Origin: Desulfopila aestuarii DSM 18488
GTDB taxonomy: Bacteria > Desulfobacterota > Desulfobulbia > Desulfobulbales > Desulfocapsaceae
Assembly: GCF_900143695.1 (NCBI RefSeq)
Contig: NZ_FRFE01000006.1
Location: forward strand, 62,001-126,000
DNA: 64,000 bases
Direction of reading: 5' to 3'
A model generated the notes under the pieces. That model was not told the origin of the DNA. It ran no database searches and saw only the letters and a program-made list of their open reading frames with translations. Position numbers and translations under genes: made by a program. This document shows positions 1 to 8,078 of the stretch, in pieces; position 1 is the stretch's first letter, and each line of letters starts with the position of its first letter.

Positions 1-396
1 TTTGAGGTGTGCAGAAAGTTTAAGGAAGTTCCGAGAAACAAGAATGTCCCTGTGATTTTTCTGACCGCGAAGTCAGAAACCGAAGATATTGTCCGCGGGT
101 TTACATGTGGCGCGGTAGACTATATATCAAAGCCGTTTCATGCAGCAGAACTGTTAGCCAGGGTACAAACGCACATTGAGTTGAAAAGAGCCAGGGAAGA
201 GATTATCTCGCTGAAAGGGCTGCTACCCATCTGTGCCGGTTGCAAAAAGATTCGTGATGATGATGGCTTTTGGCTTAGGGTCGAAGCATATCTCACAACC
301 CATACAGATGTTGAATTAACCCACGGTCTCTGTCCGGACTGTTACCAGGAGTCGCTTAAAAAAATTGAGCAATACAGACAGAAAATGCAGCGTTAG
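1..396 (+). CDS. Response regulator, C-terminal part, with Cys-rich tail (truncated by window edge)
   Basis: The reading frame is open from base 1 and lacks its 5' end. What remains is the second half of a CheY-like receiver: the beta-4 strand ending VIFLTAKSE (the conserved Thr) and the beta-5 Lys in DYISKPFHAAEL. The phosphorylated Asp lies outside the window. A short helix (about residues 55-70) follows, then a tail with CAGCKK and a later CPDC, i.e. two CxxC pairs that could hold one metal ion. This tail is common on receivers of delta-proteobacteria and usually ends the protein, so no classical output domain is expected. The likely role is as a single-domain phosphorelay partner, perhaps of the hybrid kinase downstream at 864; that pairing is inference. 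Confidence 0.85.
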   Translation, partial: FEVCRKFKEVPRNKNVPVIFLTAKSETEDIVRGFTCGAVDYISKPFHAAELLARVQTHIELKRAREEIISLKGLLPICAGCKKIRDDDGFWLRVEAYLTTHTDVELTHGLCPDCYQESLKKIEQYRQKMQR

Positions 397-515
397 CAGT
401 AATTGGTTTGACCGGGAAAATCGGCGAACCTATTGATGTGTAGAAATCTGAATTCAGCTGACAGTTTCATTTTTGGAGTTCAGATAACAACTGACAAGTC
501 CACAATGAAGAGAGG

Positions 516-707
516 CTAAATGTGAAAGTAGAGTCGTGCTTCCGGTTTGCCTGAAATGGAGGAACTACTAAAAGGCATCTTGGCTTTAAATTCAGTGACA
601 TCTTTTGAGACTTGGCCTTCCAATATCCTGAACCGATACGTGGGTAGCCATACAATATGGCACTGGCAATACCATAGTGTTTGTGATAACTTACGAAATA
701 AACTCAT
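516..707 (-). pseudogene. IS200/IS605-family TnpA transposase fragment
   Basis: The first 38 or so codons read as the N-terminus of an IS200-type Y1 transposase: after the start Met come LSQTLWYCQCHIVWLPTYRF and RILEGQVSKDV. This matches the family pattern LSHT-W-C-YH-VW-PKYR and places the first conserved strand correctly. Family members are about 140-150 residues with a catalytic HUH motif near residue 60 and a Tyr near 125. Here the similarity stops after about residue 40, and neither HUH nor Tyr follows in any frame. The element is therefore a non-functional 5' remnant. The second residue of the PKYR motif has changed (PTYR), consistent with drift. Confidence 0.7.
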
Positions 708-806
708 TGATACCCTCGGTTGTGGTTTGCTTTAGCCTGGTAGCCCAACTGCAGAGTATCAATTACCTTCATCTCACGTTCATTCGGCAAAGCCTCTGAA
801 CAATTA

Positions 807-825
807 CCTTGCCCTGAGGGCAAGG
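807..825. repeat. Perfect 8-bp hairpin, probable IS200/IS605 end
   Basis: CCTTGCCC, loop TGA, GGGCAAGG forms a perfect 8-bp stem. It sits 100 bases upstream of the TnpA remnant start, on the side where IS200/IS605 elements keep their left-end subterminal hairpin. These elements have no terminal inverted repeats and are recognised by such hairpins. The role is inferred from position and shape. It could alternatively be a structure in the leader of the kinase at 864. Confidence 0.5.
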
Positions 826-863
826 GGTTTCCAGGTTCAAATCAACTCTATGGAAATGCCCAG

Positions 864-3686
864 GTGATTACAATTATCTACCGACTACTATTTCTCCTCT
901 GCCTGGCTCTGAGCGTCTTGTCTGCCCAAGCTGAAGACAGAGGGCCAAAAGGCGTTGTCCGAGTAGGCATTTTCCCGTTCGAACCACTAAACTTCCTGGA
1001 TGGAAATGGCGTTGCCCAAGGTTTATACCCGGACCTTCTCAGGAAAATTGTTAAAGATGAAAAGTGGTCAGTCAAATTCGTTCCCGGCAGTTGGGCAGAA
1101 GGGTTGGAACGTCTGCAGAGGGGTGAGATTGACCTGATTCTCTCTGTCGCTTACTCCCCCGAAAGAGCCGAGATCATGGACTTCACCTTTGAATCGGTGG
1201 CCGAACTTTGGGGGCAAGTCTTTTTCAAACCAAATAGCAAGTTTAAGAACATAAACAGTCTCGATGGGCAACGTGTTGCAATCATGAGTAAAGATATCAG
1301 CGGCAGCAACTTCATCGCTACAGCTGAGAAGTTAGGCGTTCACTGTAAAATAACCGAATATCCAACACATGCCAAGGTCTTCGCTGCAGTTCAGGAAGGG
1401 ATCGTTGATGCCGGAGTCGCCCCACAGCATTTTGGACTGCGCCATGCCAGGGAATTCAACCTCATTAGCAGTTCAATCATGTTCAGCCCCTTTTCGATTT
1501 ACTTTGCCAGTAAGAAAGGAACGCAACATGAATTATTGAGTCACATTGATTCTTACCTTTCCAACTGGAAAAAAGAACCGGATTCATTTTATTATGAACG
1601 CCTTGGCTACTGGTTAGGAAATCGGAGCCTTAGAACAATATTTCCGACCTGGGTTATCTACACCTTCATTTTCGGATTCGTTTCAATCCTTATCTTTGCC
1701 AGCTTCTCAGTGATCCTGAAGAGAACGGTGAACCGTCGAACCAGAGAATTACAGGAGAGCGAGGAGAGGATGCGCCTTTTTTTCGAGCGCCAAATAGTCG
1801 GAATGGCTATCACGTCACCGGAGAAAGGTTGGATACAAGTGAACGACAGGTTGATCCAGATGCTTGGTTATTCACGTGCGGAACTGGCATGTCAAACCTG
1901 GGAAAAAATGACACATCCTGAAGACATTGCAACGGATTTGGCTCAATTCAATCGACTATTATCCGGTGAGATTAACGAATATTCTCTTGAAAAACGGTTC
2001 ATCAGAAAGGATGGGTCCGTAATACTTACTAACCTCTCGGTTGGGTGTGTGCGTCGTGCAGACAATTCTGTGAATTTTATTGTGGCCTTAATAGATGACA
2101 TTACTGAGCGGAAGCAAGCCGAGGAAGAACTCTCAAATCAAAAGAAGTTGTTTGAGACCATGTTTAATACAATCACGGATGGAGTTGTTATTACCAATAC
2201 AAACCGTGAAATAAGGCTTGCCAACAAAGGCATGGAAAACACCTTTGGCTATAAGCCAGATGAACTGCTGGGCAAACGAACAGAAATTCTTTACGCCGAT
2301 CAGGACAAGTATCGTCAAACCGGAATGACAGTTTTTGGTAATAACACTCAGAAACAGGGTGATCAATACATTACCTATTACCGAAATAGTAAAGGGATAG
2401 AGTTTCCTGGCGAAACATTCGGGGCCAAACTGTTCGATGAAAAAGGACGATGGCTGGGAAACCTGGGGATAATGCGTGACATCACTGAACGTATACGGCA
2501 GGAAAATGAGAGGATACTACTACAAAAGCAGCTTTCCCATTCTCAAAAAATGGAAGCAATCGGCACTCTGGCTGGAGGCATAGCTCACGATTTCAACAAT
2601 ATCCTTGCGGCAGTTCTTGGTTACGCAGAAATGGTTCAGGAGGATTGTCCGGTAGGATCCTCGATGAGAGTTGATATCGATCAGGTCATCAAAGCGAGCC
2701 TCAGAGCTAAAGAGCTAGTCAAACAAATCCTCGCCTTTAGCCGCGAAACAGAGATCGAAGAGAAAACTCTGCAACCAGCTTTAATCATAAAAGAAGCTGT
2801 GAAGCTGTTTCGTGCTTCACTGCCTACGACCATTGATATCCAGCAAAAATTCGAGCCGGAAGTAGGACAGATTCTTGCCGATCCGACCCAGATCCATCAG
2901 ATAGTGACGAACCTTTTTACTAATGCCTTCCATGCAATGGAAGAAACAGGAGGCACTCTCACCATTACCCTGAAAAACCAAGAACTCACCCAAACCGATT
3001 TATTCAACGAACCCAATGTGCAGCCTGGGATTTTCGTACAAATGGCTGTCACTGATACTGGCTCTGGAATAGCGCCTGAAATCATGGATAAAATATTCGA
3101 TCCCTACTTCACCACCAAAGAGGTGGGCAAGGGAACAGGAATGGGGCTTGCCATCATTCATAGTATAGTGAAGAGATCTGGTGGGTTTATATCCTGTCAA
3201 AGTTCACTCGGTGAAGGGACAACTTTTCGTGTGTACCTTCCAGTCCATGAAGCTGCGGCTCCACCAGAAGCAGAAACGATACCTGTAAATTTAATCCAAA
3301 CTGGTATTGAACGTATTCTCTTTGTTGACGATGAGGAGATGCTGGCCGAAATGGGGAAAACCATGCTCGAGAGGCTTGGTTACAGGGTGACAGTGGAGAC
3401 CAACAGCATCGAGGCCCTCAAAATTATACAAAGTCAACCAGACCGCTTCGACCTGGTCATCACCGATCAGACGATGCCAGGCATAACTGGAAGTGACCTA
3501 GCACGATGCATACTGCAGGTTCGACCAGATATGCCGATCATTCTCTGCACAGGTTTTAGCAATCAGGTCTCAGAAGAAAAGGCAAAAATATATGGAATAA
3601 AAGGGTTTGCGATGAAGCCTCTGGCGAACAAGGATCTTGCCATCCTTGTAAGGAATGTGCTGGATGGAGAAAGGCGAGAAGATTAG
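864..3686 (+). CDS. Hybrid sensor histidine kinase with periplasmic solute-binding sensor
   Basis: A 940-residue membrane-bound hybrid kinase starting at GTG; an upstream in-frame alternative is blocked by a stop. A signal peptide (about 1-24, ending SAQA-E) precedes a type-3 solute-binding domain (about 30-255, beginning GVVRVGIFPFEPLNF), so it probably senses a small molecule such as an amino acid in the periplasm. One membrane helix follows at about 263-287, then two PAS domains (about 297-415 and 420-545). The kinase core has the H-box AGGIAHDFNNILAAVLGY, an N-box, DTGSGIAP and the G2 box GKGTGMGLA. A C-terminal receiver (about 815-935) has the acidic pair VDDEE, phospho-acceptor Asp in VITDQTMPG and Lys in MKPLANKD. 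No output partner is adjacent except the receiver ending at 396. Confidence 0.92.
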   Translation: MITIIYRLLFLLCLALSVLSAQAEDRGPKGVVRVGIFPFEPLNFLDGNGVAQGLYPDLLRKIVKDEKWSVKFVPGSWAEGLERLQRGEIDLILSVAYSPERAEIMDFTFESVAELWGQVFFKPNSKFKNINSLDGQRVAIMSKDISGSNFIATAEKLGVHCKITEYPTHAKVFAAVQEGIVDAGVAPQHFGLRHAREFNLISSSIMFSPFSIYFASKKGTQHELLSHIDSYLSNWKKEPDSFYYERLGYWLGNRSLRTIFPTWVIYTFIFGFVSILIFASFSVILKRTVNRRTRELQESEERMRLFFERQIVGMAITSPEKGWIQVNDRLIQMLGYSRAELACQTWEKMTHPEDIATDLAQFNRLLSGEINEYSLEKRFIRKDGSVILTNLSVGCVRRADNSVNFIVALIDDITERKQAEEELSNQKKLFETMFNTITDGVVITNTNREIRLANKGMENTFGYKPDELLGKRTEILYADQDKYRQTGMTVFGNNTQKQGDQYITYYRNSKGIEFPGETFGAKLFDEKGRWLGNLGIMRDITERIRQENERILLQKQLSHSQKMEAIGTLAGGIAHDFNNILAAVLGYAEMVQEDCPVGSSMRVDIDQVIKASLRAKELVKQILAFSRETEIEEKTLQPALIIKEAVKLFRASLPTTIDIQQKFEPEVGQILADPTQIHQIVTNLFTNAFHAMEETGGTLTITLKNQELTQTDLFNEPNVQPGIFVQMAVTDTGSGIAPEIMDKIFDPYFTTKEVGKGTGMGLAIIHSIVKRSGGFISCQSSLGEGTTFRVYLPVHEAAAPPEAETIPVNLIQTGIERILFVDDEEMLAEMGKTMLERLGYRVTVETNSIEALKIIQSQPDRFDLVITDQTMPGITGSDLARCILQVRPDMPIILCTGFSNQVSEEKAKIYGIKGFAMKPLANKDLAILVRNVLDGERRED

Positions 3687-3946
3687 CGAAATCACAAGCA
3701 GAAATTTTCTGCAACTACCAGGGTAGTACATTAATATTGCCATCTAAGATCTGAATATTTCATCAACGCCCTATTTTGACTTATCTTCGAATATCTGTAA
3801 GATGTAACCAGATCCTGTGAGTGAAAAACGCCAGATCGAATCTCGATTTCAACATATTATTCATAACTCCACGTAACACCATCAACAACATCCCCTCTTC
3901 TACAAAGCATCCTTTGCTCAATTTTTCTGAAAAAAGTGGCTGGTAA

Positions 3947-4891
3947 TTATTCTTCTGAGGGAGGAAATGACTTTTCTTTCATTTTCAAACTTTCATGCAG
4001 AGTCGCGATATGTTCTGGCCCAATACCACAACATCCGCCAATGATTGTCGCGCCAAGTCGACACCAGGTATCAACGAATGTTAGATATCCCGCCGGATCG
4101 AGGTCCGGACGAATTTCCTGTATGGTTGAGTTGGCTTGTGCTACTTTCTGTATTGCAGGAAAGGCATTAGCATAAACTCCAATCGGCAAATCGACCTTCA
4201 GACGCTTTAGCTCGCGAATTGCTGTGTCAATTGCTGGCGACATGACCTCCGGTTGACTGCAATTAAAAAGAATTGCCGATGCACCTAACTCGACGGCAGA
4301 ATTTACGGCATTGCTTACTTTCTGGTTAGAGCGAAGGCGTGGTATATCCTTTTGTGATTCCCGGCCATCCAGAAGTGTGAATGAGATCCATAATGGGCGA
4401 TTGTCACCAGCTAGAGCTTCTGCAACCGCTTGTGCTTTGCTTATAGAACTCGTGGTTTCGGCTAGCCAGATGTCGACATGGGGGCTAAGCGCATCAATGA
4501 TGATTTTCAGTAAAGCCGGAGCCCTTTTAGGGACAAAAAAGTCAGGCCTATATGAACCGAAGATCGGCGGTATGGAACCAGCGACTTTACATCCGAATGA
4601 CGAGGCTGCCTGACGCGCAAGTTGACCTGAGAGCGCCGTTAACTTGTTTCCTTCAGTAGAAAAACGATTTTCGCCTATATGAAAAGGAACAACAGCGTAA
4701 TTGCTTGTTGTCAGGATGTCACTCCCCGCTGCAGCAAAAGATTCATGTACTTTTCTTACAAGATCAGGAGCCTCTATAAGTGAAAGAGCTGACCATTCAG
4801 GCTGTCGAAACGGTGCTCCTATCCTTAAGAGTTCTCGCCCCATGCCTCCATCGAGAAGCGTAATACGAGAAGAATGGCTCGTCTTTACCAT
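3947..4891 (-). CDS. Homocysteine S-methyltransferase family protein
   Basis: A 314-residue single-domain protein of the homocysteine/betaine-homocysteine methyltransferase family. It would transfer a methyl group to homocysteine, or a related thiol, to make methionine. The family signatures are present: LLDGGMGRELLR at the N-terminus, one zinc-ligand Cys in LFNCSQP and the paired zinc ligands in GGCCGIGPEHI near the C-terminus. The length fits MmuM-type enzymes (about 310) and not MetH, which has extra folate and B12 modules. The ATG is preceded by AGGGA with suitable spacing. It stands alone, with the next gene 295 bases upstream on the same strand. The methyl donor (S-methylmethionine, SAM or other) cannot be told from sequence. 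No SAM or SAH riboswitch was seen in front of it. Confidence 0.88.
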   Translation of the reverse strand: MVKTSHSSRITLLDGGMGRELLRIGAPFRQPEWSALSLIEAPDLVRKVHESFAAAGSDILTTSNYAVVPFHIGENRFSTEGNKLTALSGQLARQAASSFGCKVAGSIPPIFGSYRPDFFVPKRAPALLKIIIDALSPHVDIWLAETTSSISKAQAVAEALAGDNRPLWISFTLLDGRESQKDIPRLRSNQKVSNAVNSAVELGASAILFNCSQPEVMSPAIDTAIRELKRLKVDLPIGVYANAFPAIQKVAQANSTIQEIRPDLDPAGYLTFVDTWCRLGATIIGGCCGIGPEHIATLHESLKMKEKSFPPSEE

Positions 4892-5186
4892 GGCATGTCA
4901 TCCCTTTGACAAAACAAAAAATTTATCGTTATGGCCACACTCTTTTAAAGGAAGTGATCTTTAACAAAGATGGTAGAAATGGCCTTTTTTTGTATCTCTC
5001 CCTCAATTTCAGCATCCTTCAACCTCTTATCAAGCACACGAATTCGTTTTGAATCTGATGAGGTAGCAAGATTTTACCATGTTCTGGCAAGACGATTTTT
5101 TATTGCTTGAACAACCATGTTTTCCTTCTGTCATTTCATAGAAGTGGCCTAGTTGTGTGTCCTCCATTTTTGGGAAAGCTCACAGA

Positions 5187-6059
5187 TTAATAACGCCGTG
5201 CATATCCACACTTTTGACACAAGAGTTCAGTCGCATAACGGCGCGAGAAGCCATTGAACAATGCGACCGCCCTTTCACTGTGCAAAATATCTTCTAAAGA
5301 TGTGTTCAACATATTGCCCAATGGGATATTCCCATCGCAATCCAGACAGCAGGGAACTACCGTTCCATCGACCAGAACCCCCATTTGATCTCTCAGACCG
5401 TGACAAAAAACTTTATTGGATCCATCGGTTTTATTTAAATCCGGCCATTCGAACTTTTCTGCAGGATTCAGGTACACCCGCTCTTTCACCAACACTTTGG
5501 AGGTGTTTTTTAAAAGCATTGACAGAGATCCTTGGGTCATGCCAAAACAGGCTTCCAAAAACCGCAGAATCTGCTCATTCAACCGGTTGCTTCCTTTTAA
5601 GTGTTCCGAGTCAATATTCCAGAGCCGTATTGAACAGATGATCCCACTGTCCCTGGCCGCTTTTTTGACAAACTCAACCACCGTTGTCAGATACAACTCG
5701 AGCGACCTGGTCATTACATTGGCCTCAAAACTGCTCAAGGAAATATTCACCTGCCGAAGAGCTGGCGCTTGAAGAAGAACAGCCTGCACCCGCTCAAGCA
5801 AGGTGCCGTTGGTGGTAATGTTGACCTTTAACCCGGCCTGGTGACTCATCTCTAAAAACTTAGGCAATCCAGGATGAAAGAGGGGCTCACCCATCAGGTG
5901 AAAAAAGACATAATCGGTGTAGGGAGTGATAGCCGTTATAATCGATTGAAAACGCTCTTCATCCATCAACTCTGGTGGCCGATGTGTTCCCGGGCAGAAG
6001 TTGCAGCATAAATTGCAGGTATTGGTAATCTCAATATAGATCTTTTTAAACCGTTTCAT
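5187..6059 (-). CDS. Radical SAM protein with SPASM-like Cys-rich C-terminus
   Basis: A 290-residue radical SAM enzyme from the start at 6059. The frame is open to 6143, but the family core begins right after the later Met (RFKKIYIEITNTCNLCCNFC), so the later start is preferred. The CxxxCxxC motif for the 4Fe-4S cluster is CNLCCNFC at about residues 14-21. The C-terminus has CHGLRDQMGVLVDGTVVPCC, CDGN and finally CQKCGY, a set of Cys typical of SPASM or twitch auxiliary-cluster domains, where peptides or small proteins are often the substrate. No precursor peptide gene was recognised nearby. It is probably a stand-alone oxidoreductive or maturation enzyme of unknown substrate. Confidence 0.85.
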   Translation of the reverse strand: MKRFKKIYIEITNTCNLCCNFCPGTHRPPELMDEERFQSIITAITPYTDYVFFHLMGEPLFHPGLPKFLEMSHQAGLKVNITTNGTLLERVQAVLLQAPALRQVNISLSSFEANVMTRSLELYLTTVVEFVKKAARDSGIICSIRLWNIDSEHLKGSNRLNEQILRFLEACFGMTQGSLSMLLKNTSKVLVKERVYLNPAEKFEWPDLNKTDGSNKVFCHGLRDQMGVLVDGTVVPCCLDCDGNIPLGNMLNTSLEDILHSERAVALFNGFSRRYATELLCQKCGYARRY

Positions 6060-6342
6060 CCTGTTACCATGAGTGATGCTCCTGCTTCGATGCTCTCCAA
6101 ATACGTGCATTGCTCCTGAACTTGACTGGAAACAGATAGACACCGCAGTCGATCCGTTTTGCCATAATGATCACTGCGACATCGTCCTATACGCGATTAA
6201 CATTTCAGAAGCGAGCTGAAAATTGCCTCAAAGTGCAGTCCCCTGCTTGAATTCGCATTTGCATCATTTCAGACCTTCCCCTCCCCCCTTTTTCTTGAGC
6301 AAATCATCTTCTTGAGATTCACACCATTCCTGTGTATAACTG
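6060..6342. other. Divergent intergenic region
   Basis: This region separates the minus-strand radical SAM gene from the plus-strand B12 riboswitch, so it should hold promoters for both. A pyrimidine-rich run (about 6280-6295) is visible. No clear promoter could be assigned by eye. Confidence 0.4.
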
Positions 6343-6575
6343 CTCTCGTAGGTGCGTCGGCTTCGGCGTTAAGAGGAAAGACGGTGTGAATCCGTCACAA
6401 GCCAGTCCTTGCTGTATGCGAAGGCTGCAACGGTCGTCGGCATTTTCCTTGCCGTCGCATCTCCTCCACATGCATTTGATGGAGATAGTCACTGGGAAAC
6501 CGGGAAGGCTACCGTTATGCAGGATAATTCGCGAGTCAGAAAGCCTGCCTGCAGGTTGCGCGGTTCCGCGCCACC
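6343..6575 (+). ncRNA. Cobalamin (B12) riboswitch
   Basis: The conserved blocks of the cobalamin riboswitch appear in order: TAGGTGC (6349-6355), AAGAGGAAAGACGGTG followed by GAATCCGTC (the B12-box side of the core, 6370-6396), GCCAGTCCTTGCTGT (6401-6415), ACTGGGAAACCGGGAAGG (6491-6508) and GAGTCAGAAAGCCTGCC (6533-6549). A GCGCGG/CCGCGC mini-hairpin (6558-6571) follows, where the kissing-loop arm is expected. About 180 further bases separate it from the first start codon at 6755, long enough for an expression platform. No clear terminator was found there, so control of translation or a less obvious attenuator is possible. The assignment links the following three genes to cobamide metabolism. 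Confidence 0.88.
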
Positions 6576-6754
6576 ACCCAGAGTCAACCACTGGAGTTCT
6601 CTGTATCTGACACGTTACTCCACCCGGAATCGGGAAGGGATAGGTGCGGGTACGGAGAGGCGCTTCCTGTCAACGTTTTCCATATCCGCAAAAAAGAGCT
6701 TATGCCGCCTGCAATGCCAATAAGGCTGCGTTTTCCATTATGGGAGAAAACACA

Positions 6755-7858
6755 ATGGATATGGAAACAAACAGACAGTTCGGTCGTACCATCGGTAAAC
6801 TGATTAACAAGCAGCACCTTAACCAGGATGAAGCGTACACCGCCTTTTCCCTGGTTTTGAACAACCAGGTTTCCGATATGCAACAGGGTGCCTTCCTGGC
6901 TGCCCTCACGGCGAAGGGCGAAACCGCCGCAGAGGTTGCCGGCGGTTGGAAAGCTGTTTATGAGCTCGATACGAATAAAGTTGATTTCGGTGACCTTACG
7001 GTAGTCGACAATTGCGGCACCGGCATGGATAGTTTCAAAACCTTTAATATCAGTACCGCCGCCTCAGTAGTTGCAGCGGCCGGCGGCCTCACAGTGGCAC
7101 GTCACGGAGCGCGTGCGATCACCTCGTCCTGCGGCACCGTCGATATGGCCGAACGACTCGGGGTAGATGTTGATTGCACTGTTGAGATTGTCGCCGAGAG
7201 TGTACGGAAATCAGGTCTCGGACTTTTCAACGGCATGAGCCCAACAGTACATCCCATGGCCCTTGGACGTATACTCTCGCAGATATCTTTTGGCTCGCCT
7301 CTTAATATCGCGGCATCCCTCGCTCACCCTGCCCTGCCCCGTATCGCCCTGCGGGGCGTATATGATCGTTCACTCGTTATTCCGGTCGCCGAAGTGATGA
7401 GAGCGATAGGATATACCGATGCCCTTGTCATTCATGGCACTATCGATGGGAGCGATCTTAGCATGGATGAAGGTTCCGTTTGCGGGACTACCTACGGTGC
7501 ATGGCTTAAAAACGGCAAAATCACAACCCATGATTGGCGCCCTGCCGATGGCGGGGTTTCCCTTCATGATCCTTCCGGCCTTGTTGCCGACCCTGATCCG
7601 GAAACAGGAGCAAGGCGTATGTATCAACTACTGGCTGGCAAAGGACCAGCCGATCGCACTGATGCCGTCATTTTCAATAGCGGCCTGCTCTTTCTGGTGA
7701 GTGGTCTCGTGACACGCCTTGAGGAGGGCGTCGACATTGCCCGGGAATGCATCAGTTCAGGAGCTGCTCTTGCGACTCTTGAAAAGTGGGTCAGAAGCCA
7801 AAATCATAATCCCGAACAAGGCTTAGCCCGACTGAACAGCCTGAAAAACGAGGTATGA
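6755..7858 (+). CDS. TrpD-like phosphoribosyltransferase (glycosyltransferase family 3)
   Basis: A 367-residue homologue of anthranilate phosphoribosyltransferase and nucleoside phosphorylases. The ATG at 6755 has GGGAG eight bases upstream; the frame is open further back, but that part lies in the riboswitch leader. The N-terminal helical domain is about residues 1-70. The phosphoribosyl loop reads NCGTGMDSFKTFNISTAA instead of the usual GTGGD-TFNIST, and the second signature reads RHGARAITSSCGTVDMAERL in place of HGNR-SSKSGSADVLE. These changes, and the position behind a B12 riboswitch instead of in a trp operon, argue that anthranilate is not the substrate. It may ribosylate a cobamide lower-ligand base or precursor; that is inference. 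It is the first gene of a tight operon with 7863 and 8079. Confidence 0.82.
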   Translation: MDMETNRQFGRTIGKLINKQHLNQDEAYTAFSLVLNNQVSDMQQGAFLAALTAKGETAAEVAGGWKAVYELDTNKVDFGDLTVVDNCGTGMDSFKTFNISTAASVVAAAGGLTVARHGARAITSSCGTVDMAERLGVDVDCTVEIVAESVRKSGLGLFNGMSPTVHPMALGRILSQISFGSPLNIAASLAHPALPRIALRGVYDRSLVIPVAEVMRAIGYTDALVIHGTIDGSDLSMDEGSVCGTTYGAWLKNGKITTHDWRPADGGVSLHDPSGLVADPDPETGARRMYQLLAGKGPADRTDAVIFNSGLLFLVSGLVTRLEEGVDIARECISSGAALATLEKWVRSQNHNPEQGLARLNSLKNEV

Positions 7859-7862
7859 GTCA

Positions 7863-8078
7863 GTGAAAGAACTCCTCATAGTGAAGGCCGGCAACCAATA
7901 TCTCCGCTTTCTTCCGGAAGGGCATCAATTTTGCGAATTCGATAAAGCGAGCGTGTACCCTCTCGATCAGGTGGCACAGGTGCGAGAACGCATACACCGT
8001 GCCCAGGAGAACGGTATTGCCGATATCGAACTGCGTAAATTAACCATCATCGAGGAACCCTTTTCGGAGGCCAGATAA
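7863..8078 (+). CDS. 71-residue protein of unknown function in B12-riboswitch operon
   Basis: A small acidic, apparently soluble protein that I do not recognise. It begins at GTG four bases after the preceding stop, with GAGGT just upstream, and its TAA is immediately followed by the ATG of the next gene, so translation of all three genes is probably coupled. No signal peptide, membrane helix or metal motif is seen; there is one Cys (QFCEFD). The pattern of short strands followed by a helix (VAQVRERIHRAQENG) suggests a compact alpha/beta fold. It could be a subunit or carrier for one of the flanking enzymes. Confidence 0.75.
   Translation: MKELLIVKAGNQYLRFLPEGHQFCEFDKASVYPLDQVAQVRERIHRAQENGIADIELRKLTIIEEPFSEAR

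Larger units (their letters stand above)
397..863. other. Intergenic stretch holding a decayed IS200/IS605 element
   Basis: This 467-base gap between two signalling genes carries no intact gene. The identifiable content is a 5' fragment of an IS200-type transposase on the minus strand (516-707) and a perfect hairpin about 100 bases upstream of it (807-825). The rest looks like unconstrained sequence with stops in every frame. Confidence 0.6.

Noticed and set aside
4892-5186. SAM or SAH riboswitch in front of the homocysteine methyltransferase gene
   Set aside because: Looked for conserved cores on the minus strand and found none; the gene has only an ordinary leader.
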